Under the pieces are notes generated by a model. That model worked only from the letters and a program-made list of their open reading frames with translations, was not told the origin of the DNA and did not search any database. A DNA stretch of 64,000 nt, from positions 17,372 to 81,371 of the forward strand of contig NZ_JAABNP010000028.1 of the NCBI RefSeq assembly GCF_009928485.1, written 5' to 3'. Each line of letters begins with the position of its first letter. Position 1 is the stretch's first letter. The DNA is from Clostridium sp. C2-6-12. GTDB lineage: Bacteria > Bacillota > Clostridia > Clostridiales > Clostridiaceae. This document shows, in pieces, positions 1-8,503 of this stretch. Both the position numbers and the translations under genes were made by a program.

Positions 1-154
1 TTTATTTATATTAACTTGTTTATTTATAGTTAGATCGTATTTAAAATATAAGATTAAATAAAAAATATTAAAATAAAACCACTGATTGTTAAGGAAATAT
101 TTGAATTAGAACAATGACAATATTGACTTGTAATACAGCAAAATATAGAACATG

Positions 155-204
155 AAACTGCTTTATAGTGATTTAATAATCACTTTAGGGCAGTTTTATT
201 GTTT
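155..204 (+). terminator. Rho-independent terminator of a gene upstream of the window
   Basis: AAACTGC at the 5' side pairs with GCAGTTTT at the 3' side, with an inner stem AGTGATT/AATCACT, followed by a T-rich run. It most likely ends a plus-strand gene that starts before the window. The rest of positions 1-326 is AT-rich and holds only the presumed promoter and ribosome site (gggagga) of the next gene. Confidence 0.65.
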
Positions 205-326
205 TTGGAAATAGAACAAACAAATAAAGTTTATTCTGATGGTAAAAAATGTTAAAATGGATTTATAAGATTAATATTATTTTTAGATTAGTTTTCATAA
301 ATATTAATAAGTAGGGAGGAAAGGTA

Positions 327-830
327 ATGGGGAAAACGCTAGTAATTGATTTAGAGGATATTATTTTAAAAGGCGATATATTAGATGTTGGAGAAAAAAA
401 TCTAGGAGTTATATATAGTATTTCAAAGGAAGTTAAAGAAGAACTATCTTTAGATTATGTATCTGGAGACAGTAAAATAGAATTAAAAGATAGAAAATAT
501 GATGCGTGTACTTTCTTTTTTGAATTAAATAAATTATGGACCAATTTAGAAAAAGAAAAATTAATAAAGGAAGTAAGCTCTTATTTAAATGAATTTGGGG
601 AGATTTATATTTGGGATATAAATAAGGAACGAGGAAAGGTATTTAATAATAAGGTAAAAGTAATACTTCCTAATGGAAAAATCAAAGAATTTGTTTTCAA
701 AAATTTAAACTTGCTTTTAAATTCAAATCTTGAAGAAATAAAAAAGATATTACAAAAACATTTTGAAATAGTGGAAACTAAAGCATGGGAAGATGTTTTT
801 TTTATTAAAGGAAAAAAATTAAGCAGGTAG
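327..830 (+). CDS. SAM-dependent methyltransferase-like protein
   Basis: A 167-residue soluble protein starting at ATG behind gggaggaaagg. The pattern resembles a degenerate class I (Rossmann) methyltransferase: a beta strand LDVGEKNLGVIYSI at about residue 19 where the SAM-binding loop would be, an acidic stretch, then YDACTFFFELNKLW at about residue 58 like motif IV, and a C-terminal strand-rich part. The glycine-rich loop is not a classical GxGxG, so activity is uncertain. It stands alone, with no operon partner, upstream of a radical SAM gene. The fold assignment is inference from motif spacing; it could also be an unrelated clostridial hypothetical protein. Confidence 0.5.
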   Translation: MGKTLVIDLEDIILKGDILDVGEKNLGVIYSISKEVKEELSLDYVSGDSKIELKDRKYDACTFFFELNKLWTNLEKEKLIKEVSSYLNEFGEIYIWDINKERGKVFNNKVKVILPNGKIKEFVFKNLNLLLNSNLEEIKKILQKHFEIVETKAWEDVFFIKGKKLSR

Positions 831-1244
831 TAAAAAAGAAATATTTAACTATAAAACAGTTTAAATATTTTAGTAGATAAATACGAAAATAGATAAGTAT
901 GAATATATAAAAATATGTATATATGAAACTAGATAACAATAAAAATATGAATATATATAAATATTTATAGATTTTATGAGGGTTAAAGAGGAATTGCATA
1001 ATTTTGTAAAAGATTTGTTTTGAATATTCGAAAACAATGTAATATTGAATTAAAGCATATTTATATATTTTAATTATTTTTCTTACTTAAAGTAATTTAC
1101 ATGGATATAAATATTTAATGGCGGCATACTTGAAATAAATACAACTTAGTTCTTTTTATTAAAAACTTAATAATGTATACTATTAAAGTGATGAAAATTA
1201 TTATTGTTTTCAAGTTCAAAGATAAATGAAAGGACGAGTTATAG
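831..1244. other. AT-rich intergenic region
   Basis: About 410 bases with no supported gene. A minus-strand reading frame here codes only for phenylalanine/tyrosine/isoleucine-rich low-complexity sequence and lacks a ribosome site. The promoter of the radical SAM gene is probably in the last 100 bases; a ribosome site (aaaggacgag) precedes ATG 1245. No terminator hairpin is obvious. Confidence 0.5.
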
Positions 1245-2909
1245 ATGAAAGTATTGATTACAGCAATTGACTCTAAATTTATTCACAGCAACTTAGCTGT
1301 TAGATATTTAAAGAATTTTACAAGGGATCTTAATTATGAAGCTAAAATAAAAGAACTTACTATAAATGATAGAGAAGAGAGAATATTAGAAGAAATAATT
1401 AAAGAGAAACCAGACATTGTTGCATTTTCAACTTATATTTGGAATGTTGAACTTATTTCAAGGGTAGCTAATTTAATAAAAAGAGTAAATCCAAAGATAG
1501 AAATTCTTTATGGTGGACCAGAAGTTTCATTTGACTCAAGAAGCTTTTTGAAAAATAATGTGGGAGAATATGTTATTGAAGGTGAGGGGGAAAAAACTTA
1601 TAGGGATTTTATTTTGTATAAGTTAGGTAAAATTAAGCTAGAAGAGATTAAGGGGCTTCATTATAAAATAAATGATGTAATTTATTCCAATGAAAAACGT
1701 CCACTTATGTCCATGGAGGAAATAGTTTTTCCATATGAAGAAGACGAAGATCTGAGCAATAAAATAGTATATTATGAAGCATCACGGGGCTGTCCATTTA
1801 ATTGCCGTTACTGTCTTTCATCTACAAGTCATGGAGTTAGATTTTTGGATATAGATAGAGTCCTAAATGAGCTAATGTATTTTATAAATAAAGAAGTCAG
1901 ATTAGTTAAGTTTGTTGATCGTACATTTAATTGTAATTCTAAATTTTCTATGGCTATATGGGAATTTTTAATAAACCAAGATACAAATACTCAATTTCAT
2001 TTTGAAATATCAGCAGATATATTAAATGACGAAGAAATAAAACTTTTAGCAAAGGCTCCAAAAGGAAGATTCAGATTTGAAGTTGGAGTACAAACAACAA
2101 ATGATGAAGTGTTAAAAAATATAAATAGATTTGTTAATTTTAGCGATATTAAAGAAAAAGTTTTAGAAATTGAAGCATTAAGAAATATTGATCAGCATTT
2201 AGATTTAATAGCAGGACTTCCTGGAGAAGATTACGAATCTTTCAAAAAGTCCTTTAATGATATGTATGAAATAAAACCAGAGGAAATACAACTTGGTTTT
2301 TTAAAACTGTTAAAAGGTTCTTCTATGAGAGAAGATGCTGATAAATATGGAATGGAATACTCGCCATATCCACCATATGAAATTTTGAAAACAGATAAAC
2401 TTTCATATGAAGAGCTGCTAAAGCTTAAAAAAGTAGAAGAAATGGTAGATAAATATTATAATTCTCAAAAATTTAAGCTTATTATCAAGTATTTTGAAAA
2501 TAAATTTGATTCTCCGTTTGAGTTTTATTATAGCTTAGGAATGTTTTTTGAAAAGCAAGGATACTTCAGTAAGAACATAGGAAATTCTGAATACTATAAG
2601 GTATTTTTAGACTTTAATGAGAGTGTTTTAGAAGAAAGTAATGAATACTTAAAAGAAATTATAAGGTTTAATTACTTAATATTTAATAAGAGACGTGGAT
2701 TGCCAGAATTTTTAAGAAGTGATATGGAAAAAGAAGAAGAAAAGAGCATTAAAGAAAAGCTTAAAGAAGAGTATTCATTTAAAGAATATCATTTAGAAAA
2801 GTTTGCTATAAGCATAGATAAATATATCAAAAGTGGAGAGATATTAGAAAAAAAATCATATTATATGTTTAACAATAACAATGAATATGTTTATTTAGAG
2901 AATATATAA
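1245..2909 (+). CDS. B12-binding-domain radical SAM protein (DUF4080 type)
   Basis: 554 residues. The N-terminal about 140 residues form a cobalamin-binding Rossmann-like domain (KVLITAIDSKFIHSN, then LYGGPEVS and EGEGEKTY). A radical SAM core follows with the cluster motif CPFNCRYC (CxxxCxxC) at about residues 183-190, and GVQTTNDEVLKNI later in the barrel. The C-terminal about 170 residues match the extra domain typical of DUF4080 proteins. Such proteins bind a 4Fe-4S cluster and cleave SAM to a radical; the substrate of this subfamily is not known to me. The gene is monocistronic with its own ribosome site. Family assignment is firm, function open. Confidence 0.85.
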   Translation: MKVLITAIDSKFIHSNLAVRYLKNFTRDLNYEAKIKELTINDREERILEEIIKEKPDIVAFSTYIWNVELISRVANLIKRVNPKIEILYGGPEVSFDSRSFLKNNVGEYVIEGEGEKTYRDFILYKLGKIKLEEIKGLHYKINDVIYSNEKRPLMSMEEIVFPYEEDEDLSNKIVYYEASRGCPFNCRYCLSSTSHGVRFLDIDRVLNELMYFINKEVRLVKFVDRTFNCNSKFSMAIWEFLINQDTNTQFHFEISADILNDEEIKLLAKAPKGRFRFEVGVQTTNDEVLKNINRFVNFSDIKEKVLEIEALRNIDQHLDLIAGLPGEDYESFKKSFNDMYEIKPEEIQLGFLKLLKGSSMREDADKYGMEYSPYPPYEILKTDKLSYEELLKLKKVEEMVDKYYNSQKFKLIIKYFENKFDSPFEFYYSLGMFFEKQGYFSKNIGNSEYYKVFLDFNESVLEESNEYLKEIIRFNYLIFNKRRGLPEFLRSDMEKEEEKSIKEKLKEEYSFKEYHLEKFAISIDKYIKSGEILEKKSYYMFNNNNEYVYLENI

Positions 2910-3024
2910 AATATGTTAGATTCCTTTGCAAAAAAATGAAGAATAACCTCTGGAGGAGAGTATACTTATTAAATCTTGGGCATATTAATAACGTAATATA
3001 ATAAGTAAACAAAGGAGGAGAAAT

Positions 3025-3462
3025 ATGGATAGTTCAACTATGACCATTTCAACAAAGCAAAAGTTAGAACATAAAGATAATAATGCTATAATAACCAATT
3101 CTACATCTGAAACTTTAATAGTATATGGACCAAGAAGAGAAACTGATGGAGGAAACTATGATAATTCATGGTATGTTCTTCATCCAGATAAGAGCACTTC
3201 GAAAAAATGGCAATGTGATGGCGTTTTTATACCAAAGGATAGAAAGCTTATGGAGATAAATGGGGAAATAATCCAAGGTCCAGTGGCTGTAAAGTACAGC
3301 AGTTTAATGCCTGTTACAATAATACAAGATGGAGATAAATATATAGAAAAGAATGGGCATAATGAGGGTGTATTTAGATCTGAAGAAATAGATTGGGATG
3401 TACCTGATTTTAGTGCTGAATATTGTCAAAATATAAGCATGGAAAAGTATCAAATTCCTTAA
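3025..3462 (+). CDS. Hypothetical protein
   Basis: 145 residues, ATG start 6 bases after a strong aaaggaggag site, so a real gene. It is soluble, without signal peptide or membrane segment. The middle holds YGPRRETDGGNYDNSWYVL and a tryptophan/cysteine segment KKWQCDGVFIPKDRK; the protein looks beta-rich. I do not recognise a family. It lies between the radical SAM gene and a convergent spore coat cluster, with no terminator that I can see before it, so it may be read from its own promoter in 2910-3010. Confidence 0.6.
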   Translation: MDSSTMTISTKQKLEHKDNNAIITNSTSETLIVYGPRRETDGGNYDNSWYVLHPDKSTSKKWQCDGVFIPKDRKLMEINGEIIQGPVAVKYSSLMPVTIIQDGDKYIEKNGHNEGVFRSEEIDWDVPDFSAEYCQNISMEKYQIP

Positions 3463-3648
3463 TAGCTAATTAAACTTAATTTTTATACCTAAAATCATTT
3501 ATAAAAATAACTATCATAATTATTTTAAGTTTTGTAAAGCATAATATGATGACTTTATATTATTTTTGAATAAATAACTCAGTTTATAGTTTGATTTTAA
3601 CTTTATAATTATTAGTTTTCTATATATTTCAAAAATACATAATTGCTA

Positions 3649-3936
3649 TTAAGTTAAATCTTGAGAATTTTCATATTCTTCTTGAAGTTGTTCCATAGGT
3701 TGTTCTTGCGCAGGATACCAACCTCTGTCTATAACTATATCAGACAGATCAAAGTGTTCTGTTATAGATTTGTCTAATTGTTGTTTTAGCATTGTTCTTA
3801 ATTCAGGATTAACAGCTTCTGCTACAGCAGCAGATAAAGAAGTTGCACCAAACTTTGAATCCTTTATCATGTCTAATGCAATATCTTTATCGTTTAGTTT
3901 ATTGTCATTTCCAAGTAAAGCATCTAAAAAAGACAT
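3649..3936 (-). CDS. Spore coat protein, CotF-like (long partner, copy 2)
   Basis: 95 residues with LNDKDIALDMIKDSKFG near residue 14, LRTMLKQQLDKSITEHFDLSD in the middle and DRGWYPAQEQP near the end, the pattern of the CotF/ferritin-like spore coat family. It is alpha-helical and has no signal peptide. It is last of four minus-strand genes arranged short-long-short-long; the partner at 4226-4495 has the same motifs (EKDIALDLM, GWYNAHETP). Together each short and long pair covers about one CotF. Expected role: outer coat of the spore, expressed in the mother cell. The inference of coat location comes from the family only. Confidence 0.75.
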   Translation of the reverse strand: MSFLDALLGNDNKLNDKDIALDMIKDSKFGATSLSAAVAEAVNPELRTMLKQQLDKSITEHFDLSDIVIDRGWYPAQEQPMEQLQEEYENSQDLT

Positions 3937-3951
3937 ACTATCACTCTCTTC

Positions 3952-4167
3952 CTATTCTATATTTGTATTATTTTCAATAAAAGTTTGCATTAAATTTATA
4001 TTTTCTTTTTTACTTTCTAAACATTTCTCGGCAAAACTTTTTAATTCATCATCTTCTACCATAGGAATGCTTGCTTGAATTTTCTTTATACCAATAATAT
4101 TAGTATCCATAAGCTCTCTTAATTCAAGGATTTCATGTGGTGTTAGAGTAGTAGTATTATTATTCAT
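3952..4167 (-). CDS. Spore coat protein, CotF-like (short partner, copy 2)
   Basis: 71 residues, starting MNNNTTTLTPHEILELREL, with a helical C-terminal half. The motif LTPHExLExREL is shared with the paralogue at 4512-4709, and in this family precedes a helix bundle related to CotF. A cctccaa (plus-strand view) ribosome site lies 7 bases upstream of the start. It is 15 bases upstream of the long partner and surely co-transcribed. Part of a tandem duplication of a two-gene coat unit. Likely a small coat component; no enzymatic residues are evident. Confidence 0.75.
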   Translation of the reverse strand: MNNNTTTLTPHEILELRELMDTNIIGIKKIQASIPMVEDDELKSFAEKCLESKKENINLMQTFIENNTNIE

Positions 4168-4225
4168 AAATTCACCTCCAAGGGTTATAAAATAAGATTA
4201 ATATAGTTTACGTAGTATAATTTAT

Positions 4226-4495
4226 TTATTGAGTAATTTCATTAATACATGATAAATCTTGTTGAAGTTGCTTGTCGGGAGTTTCATGGGCATTATACCA
4301 ACCCTTATTAATTGAGATGTCAGAGAGTCTGTGATGTGAATTAACACATGCAGTTAGTTCATTCATAAGGGTGTTTCTTAGCTCTGAATTCGTTGTTTCT
4401 GTTAAGACTTTTGTTAATGTTGTTATTTCAGATTTTGAACTTGTCATTAAATCAAGCGCAATATCTTTTTCTGTTAATTGATTATTTTGAGGCAT
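4226..4495 (-). CDS. Spore coat protein, CotF-like (long partner, copy 1)
   Basis: 89 residues, MPQNNQLTEKDIALDLM at the start, a helix with LRNTLMNELTACVNSHHRLSD, and INKGWYNAHETP at about residue 64. It aligns end to end with the product of 3649-3936 without gaps of note. The start codon follows a gaaaggaggaa ribosome site. It is separated by 16 bases from the short partner upstream (4512-4709), so the unit order short-long is repeated twice. Presumed spore coat component. Confidence 0.75.
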   Translation of the reverse strand: MPQNNQLTEKDIALDLMTSSKSEITTLTKVLTETTNSELRNTLMNELTACVNSHHRLSDISINKGWYNAHETPDKQLQQDLSCINEITQ

Positions 4496-4511
4496 ATGAC
4501 ATTCCTCCTTT

Positions 4512-4709
4512 CTATAATGTTTTTAATGCAGATTGTATATTTTTTAGAGTAGCTTTCTTAGAAGATAAGGTATCTTGCATATAATTTTTTAAATCTTGAT
4601 CATTTACCATATTTATGCTAGCACTTACTTTTTTTATACCTAACATTTCTTGACTTATAAGCTCACGAACTTCAAGAGTTTCATGTGGTGTTAATCCCAT
4701 ATTACTCAT
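4512..4709 (-). CDS. Spore coat protein, CotF-like (short partner, copy 1)
   Basis: 65 residues, MSNMGLTPHETLEVRELISQ at the start, first gene of the four-gene coat cluster. I chose ATG 4709 because the aggaggtg ribosome site ends 7 bases before it; an in-frame GTG inside that site at 4718 cannot be the start. The protein shares GLTPHExLExRELI and the following IKKVSASI helix with the copy at 3952-4167. The promoter should be in 4710-4800; a sigma-E/K type sequence would be expected but I could not assign one with confidence. Confidence 0.75.
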   Translation of the reverse strand: MSNMGLTPHETLEVRELISQEMLGIKKVSASINMVNDQDLKNYMQDTLSSKKATLKNIQSALKTL

Positions 4710-5006
4710 ACATATCACCTCCTAACTGTAATAGTATTGCACAAAAAAAAGTATAGATGTGTGGCAAATTAAGCCATATATTCAAAAGAAGTACTATGAG
4801 AGCATGTGTTTTTGAATCTACTCTTCTATTGTTGCTTAATGCAAATATGATTTTGAAATATATATGATAAATTGTGAGCAAAATAAGATTTTTACTATTT
4901 GTTGAGTAATGATTAATTAATATGTTTATTTCAAGGTCGGAAAATTATGTTTAGGTTTACTAGAAAAATATTGTTGTTAAATAAATTGTAAAAAAAGTAT
5001 AAATAA

Positions 5007-5035
5007 TTGAAAAAGTGGTATATTCCGTGTATAAT
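5007..5035 (+). promoter_or_regulatory. Promoter of the V-ATPase operon
   Basis: TTGAAA (5007-5012), a 17-base spacer and TATAAT (5030-5035): a near-consensus vegetative sigma-A promoter about 70 bases before the first gene. The rest of 4719-5006 is AT-rich between divergently transcribed coat and ATPase genes and shows no other gene. Confidence 0.75.
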
Positions 5036-5113
5036 AAACCTTATGAAGTAATCAATACCATATATAAAAACTGAAAAATTATTTAGCTTAATTGACATAT
5101 AGGAGGTGATCTT

Positions 5114-5440
5114 GTGGCATTAAAAGCAATTGAAGAAATTAAGAACTCCGAAATAAAAGCAGAAGAAATAGTAAAAGAAGCAACAACCGCTGCAAAAGAA
5201 ATGATTCAAAAATCAACAGTAGACGCACAAAAAAAATATGAAGACATTTTACTTAAAGCTAAAGAAAAGGCAGAAAACATTATTAATAAAGCTATTGAAA
5301 GTGGTAATAAAGAAGCTAAGCCTATTTTGGATAAGGGTGAAAAGGAAGCAAAGGAAATTAGAAATATATCTGAAAAGAAAATAAATCAAGCTGTAAATTT
5401 AGTGGTTGAAAGGATAGTGGGAATTCATGGCAATAGTTAA
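5114..5440 (+). CDS. V-type ATPase subunit G/H (peripheral stalk)
   Basis: 108 residues, almost entirely one charged helix (heptad-rich, many Glu/Lys/Ala), as in the clostridial/archaeal subunit H (AhaH; NtpF of Enterococcus). It pairs with subunit E to form the peripheral stalk joining the catalytic head to subunit I. Start is GTG 5114, preceded by a perfect aggaggtg at the right distance. First gene of the operon; its end overlaps the start of the subunit I gene by 14 bases. Low sequence complexity makes the name rest mainly on position and helix character. Confidence 0.8.
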   Translation: MALKAIEEIKNSEIKAEEIVKEATTAAKEMIQKSTVDAQKKYEDILLKAKEKAENIINKAIESGNKEAKPILDKGEKEAKEIRNISEKKINQAVNLVVERIVGIHGNS

Positions 5441-7379
5441 AATGAATAAGTTCACTTTGTTAGCCTTTGAATCAAAAAAGGAAGAACTTCTTGAAAAGCT
5501 ACAGGCTTTTTCAAATGCTGAGTTAATTAATTTGCAGGATGAAAATCTTTTGGAAAACAATGAAATTCTTAAGGACTTGACTAAGGAGCAAATTGATTCT
5601 GATTTGGCAAAGTGGGAAGAGCAATTAGTAAGAATTAAGCTTACAATAAGTTTTTTAGAAAACTATATGCATAAACAATCTCGGATAAAATCTTTGACTA
5701 AAGAAAAGACTTCTTTAACTATGTCAGAACTCAAAGATAAGGTTTTAAATAGCAAGTTAAATGAAGTCTTTGAAAAAATAAGAGAATATGAAGTGTTATT
5801 AAATGATTTAGATAAGGAAAAAACAAGGCTTAAGGTAAGTGTTGAGAAATTAACACCTTATGTAGGTTTTAATGCTCCTTTTAGTTCTTTAAAAGAATTG
5901 AAGCAGGTTTCATACTTTTTGGGAAGCGTCCCAAGTTTTTATGAGGACAATATTATAAATGATTTAAAAGATTGTTATATAGAAATTATGTCTAAGGATG
6001 ATAAAGAAACTTATTTTTTTGCATTAGTTTATAAGGAAGATGAAAAAGATGTTTTAGATGTTCTAAGAACTTTTAGTTTTACTCCTTTTAAGTTAGAAGA
6101 GGAAGATTCTCCTTTAAAAATAATTCATGACTATAATGAGAGAATAAGTATTATTGATGCAGATAAGTTTATAATAAAAGAACGTTTGGCTGGATATGAA
6201 GAAGAAATGAAAATATTGCAGCTAGCTTATGAATATTATAATAATTTAATTATAAGAAAAAATATTAGTAATAATTTGTTGAAAACTGAAAATGTTACTG
6301 TAATACAAGGATGGATACCAGAAAGTAAAAATGATGAATTTACAACAATAATTCAAAATATCCTAGAAGAAGAATATTATTTGAATTTTGAAGAGGTTAA
6401 AGAAGAAGAAATAGATGATGTTCCTATAAAGCTTGAAAATAATGATTTAAATGAATCATTTGAAGCTGTTACAGGAATGTATAGTCTTCCTAAATATAAT
6501 GATATAGATCCAACCCCATTTGTAACACCATTTTATTTGACGTTTTTTGGAATGATGGTTGCTGATGCAGGATATGGACTACTGATGTTAATATCAACCT
6601 TGGTATCATTAAAATTCTTTAAGCTTGAAGAAAATACTAAGAAGATGGTTAAATTTTTTATGTATTTAAGCTTTCCAACAATTACTTTTGGTTTAATGTA
6701 TGGATCAGTTTTTGGAGACATAATTAAATTTAATGGCTTAATTGATTCAAGCAAAGACTTTATGACAATATTAGTATTGTCCTTCGTATTTGGTATTATT
6801 CAAATATTTTTTGGTATGGGAATAAAAGCTGTTTTATTAATAAGAATGGGAAAGCCATTAGAAGCTTTTATGGATGTAGGCTCTTGGGTTATAACTTTAT
6901 TATCTTTTGGAGGAATTGGAGCAGGAACAATGCTGAACATTCCTGTGCTAAAGACAATATGTACTTTTTCTGCAATAGTTGGAGCACTTCTCATTGTATT
7001 TACTCAGGGAAGATCAGCTAAGACAGTGGGCGGTAAAATTGGACAAGGATTATATCAATTATATGGTATTACAAGTTATCTTGGTGATTTGGTATCATAT
7101 GCAAGACTTATGGCTATAGGCCTTTCAGGAGGTTCTATTGCAGGTGCAATTAATATGATTATTAAAATGCTCCCAGCACCAATTGGATTATTTGTTATAG
7201 GACCGATATTATTTGTAATATTTCAAACAGTAAATTTATTATTATCATTATTAAGTGGATATGTTCATAGTTTGAGACTTACTTATGTAGAATATTTTTC
7301 GAAGTTTTATGATGGCGGCGGCAAACCATTTAAGCCATTTGAAACCCAAACTAAGTATATTAATTTAAAGAGAGATTAG
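5427..7379 (+). CDS. ntpI: V-type ATPase subunit I (a-subunit, membrane stator)
   Basis: 650 residues, the usual length. The N-terminal about 330 residues form a cytoplasmic coiled-coil arm (repeated heptads near 80-130 and 210-280); the C-terminal half has about seven to eight membrane helices starting at PTPFVTPFYLTFFGMMVADAGYG (about 365), and contains GDLVSYARLMAIGLSGG with the arginine that faces the rotor near residue 560, and SGYVHSLRLTYVEYFSKFYDG at the C-terminus. It forms the ion half-channels against the K ring. Overlaps the upstream gene; the next start is 13 bases downstream. Confidence 0.95.
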   Translation: MAIVKMNKFTLLAFESKKEELLEKLQAFSNAELINLQDENLLENNEILKDLTKEQIDSDLAKWEEQLVRIKLTISFLENYMHKQSRIKSLTKEKTSLTMSELKDKVLNSKLNEVFEKIREYEVLLNDLDKEKTRLKVSVEKLTPYVGFNAPFSSLKELKQVSYFLGSVPSFYEDNIINDLKDCYIEIMSKDDKETYFFALVYKEDEKDVLDVLRTFSFTPFKLEEEDSPLKIIHDYNERISIIDADKFIIKERLAGYEEEMKILQLAYEYYNNLIIRKNISNNLLKTENVTVIQGWIPESKNDEFTTIIQNILEEEYYLNFEEVKEEEIDDVPIKLENNDLNESFEAVTGMYSLPKYNDIDPTPFVTPFYLTFFGMMVADAGYGLLMLISTLVSLKFFKLEENTKKMVKFFMYLSFPTITFGLMYGSVFGDIIKFNGLIDSSKDFMTILVLSFVFGIIQIFFGMGIKAVLLIRMGKPLEAFMDVGSWVITLLSFGGIGAGTMLNIPVLKTICTFSAIVGALLIVFTQGRSAKTVGGKIGQGLYQLYGITSYLGDLVSYARLMAIGLSGGSIAGAINMIIKMLPAPIGLFVIGPILFVIFQTVNLLLSLLSGYVHSLRLTYVEYFSKFYDGGGKPFKPFETQTKYINLKRD

Positions 7380-7392
7380 GAGGAAATTTAAG

Positions 7393-7881
7393 ATGGAAAT
7401 GACATGGATACAATTTCTTATTGATAACAATGGAGGATTTATTTTAGGGGCGTTAGGAGTGGCATTAGCTGCTGGAATGTCAGGAATAGGCTCGGCTAAA
7501 GGTGTGGGGATAGCTGGAGAAGCTGCAGCAGGCTTATTATCGGAACAACCTGAAAAATTTAGTAAAGCATTAATTCTTCAATTATTACCTGGTACACAAG
7601 GTCTTTACGGTTTTGTAATTGGATTATTAGTACTTCGTCAATTAAAACCAGAAACAACACTTGCACAAGGTGTATATTTATTATTTGCTTGTTTACCAAT
7701 AGCAATTGTTGGATTATGGTCAGCAATAGCACAAGGTAAAACGTCTGCAGCAGGTATGCAGATTTTGGCTAAAAAGCCAGAACAAAATACTAAAGGAATA
7801 CTTCTAGCTGCAATGGTTGAAACATATGCAATATTAGCATTCGTTGTATCATTCTTATTAGTAAATTCAGTATTTAAATAA
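7393..7881 (+). CDS. ntpK: V-type ATPase subunit K (proteolipid ring), Na+ type
   Basis: 162 residues with four membrane helices from two fused hairpins, the 16-kDa form. The first hairpin has LLPGTQGLYGF (residues 64-74) with Gln in place of the carboxylate; the second has VETYAILAF with the ion-binding Glu143. Leu65, Thr68, Gln69, Gln114 and Glu143 correspond with a constant offset of 4 to Leu61, Thr64, Gln65, Gln110 and Glu139 that hold Na+ in E. hirae NtpK. I therefore infer Na+ coupling. Ribosome site taggaggaa precedes ATG. Confidence 0.95.
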   Translation: MEMTWIQFLIDNNGGFILGALGVALAAGMSGIGSAKGVGIAGEAAAGLLSEQPEKFSKALILQLLPGTQGLYGFVIGLLVLRQLKPETTLAQGVYLLFACLPIAIVGLWSAIAQGKTSAAGMQILAKKPEQNTKGILLAAMVETYAILAFVVSFLLVNSVFK

Positions 7882-7899
7882 GAATAGGATGTGAAAATA

Positions 7900-8487
7900 A
7901 TGGCTAGTATAAATAATTTAACTTCTAAGATTATTAAAGATGCAGAAGATAAGAAGGAAGTTATACTATCAGAGGCTGAAAAGGAAAGTAAGAAAATATT
8001 TAACAAAAAAGTAGAAGAAGCAAAAGCAGCTGAAAAGATTATTATAGAAAAAGCTGAAAGAGAAGCTGGTTCAAGAAAGGAAAGAATAATTTCAAATGCA
8101 CACCTTAAAAGTAGAAATGAGAAATTAAAAGCAAAGCAGGAGATTATAAGCGAAGTATTTGAAGAAGCCATAAAATCTCTTTGCAATTTGAGGGAAGAAG
8201 ATTTTGTTGACTTTGTTAAAAAATTTACTTTGAATAGCAGAATTACAGGAGAACAAAAAATTATTTTAAATAATGAAGGGAAAAAAATTATTTCTAATGA
8301 GATATTATCTGAAATAAATGAAGAGCTTAAACCAAAAGCAAGTATAATTTTTAGTGAAGAAACTAGAAATTTTAAAGGTGGATTTATCTTAGAGAAAGAT
8401 GGTATTGAAATAAATAATACTTTTGAAGCTTTGGTTAATTCTCTAAAGGATGATTTAAGCCTGGAAGTTGCAAGAGATCTTTTTTAG
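7900..8487 (+). CDS. ntpE: V-type ATPase subunit E (peripheral stalk)
   Basis: 195 residues from ATG 7900 (MASINNLTSKIIKDAEDKK); an in-frame GTG nine bases earlier lies too close to the ribosome site (aggatg). The first about 100 residues are a long charged coiled coil that pairs with subunit G/H; the C-terminal part (ILNNEGKKII, FKGGFILEKDGIEINNTFE) is the globular domain that contacts the A/B head. The FxGGFIL motif is typical for subunit E. Lies between K and C, spacing 18 and 16 bases. Confidence 0.93.
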   Translation: MASINNLTSKIIKDAEDKKEVILSEAEKESKKIFNKKVEEAKAAEKIIIEKAEREAGSRKERIISNAHLKSRNEKLKAKQEIISEVFEEAIKSLCNLREEDFVDFVKKFTLNSRITGEQKIILNNEGKKIISNEILSEINEELKPKASIIFSEETRNFKGGFILEKDGIEINNTFEALVNSLKDDLSLEVARDLF

Positions 8488-8503
8488 TTAAGGAGGTTAA
8501 CTA

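Noticed and set aside
805..999. Minus-strand frame coding for a Phe/Tyr/Ile-rich 64-residue peptide
   Set aside because: Low complexity from AT-rich DNA, no ribosome site, overlaps the end of the upstream gene.
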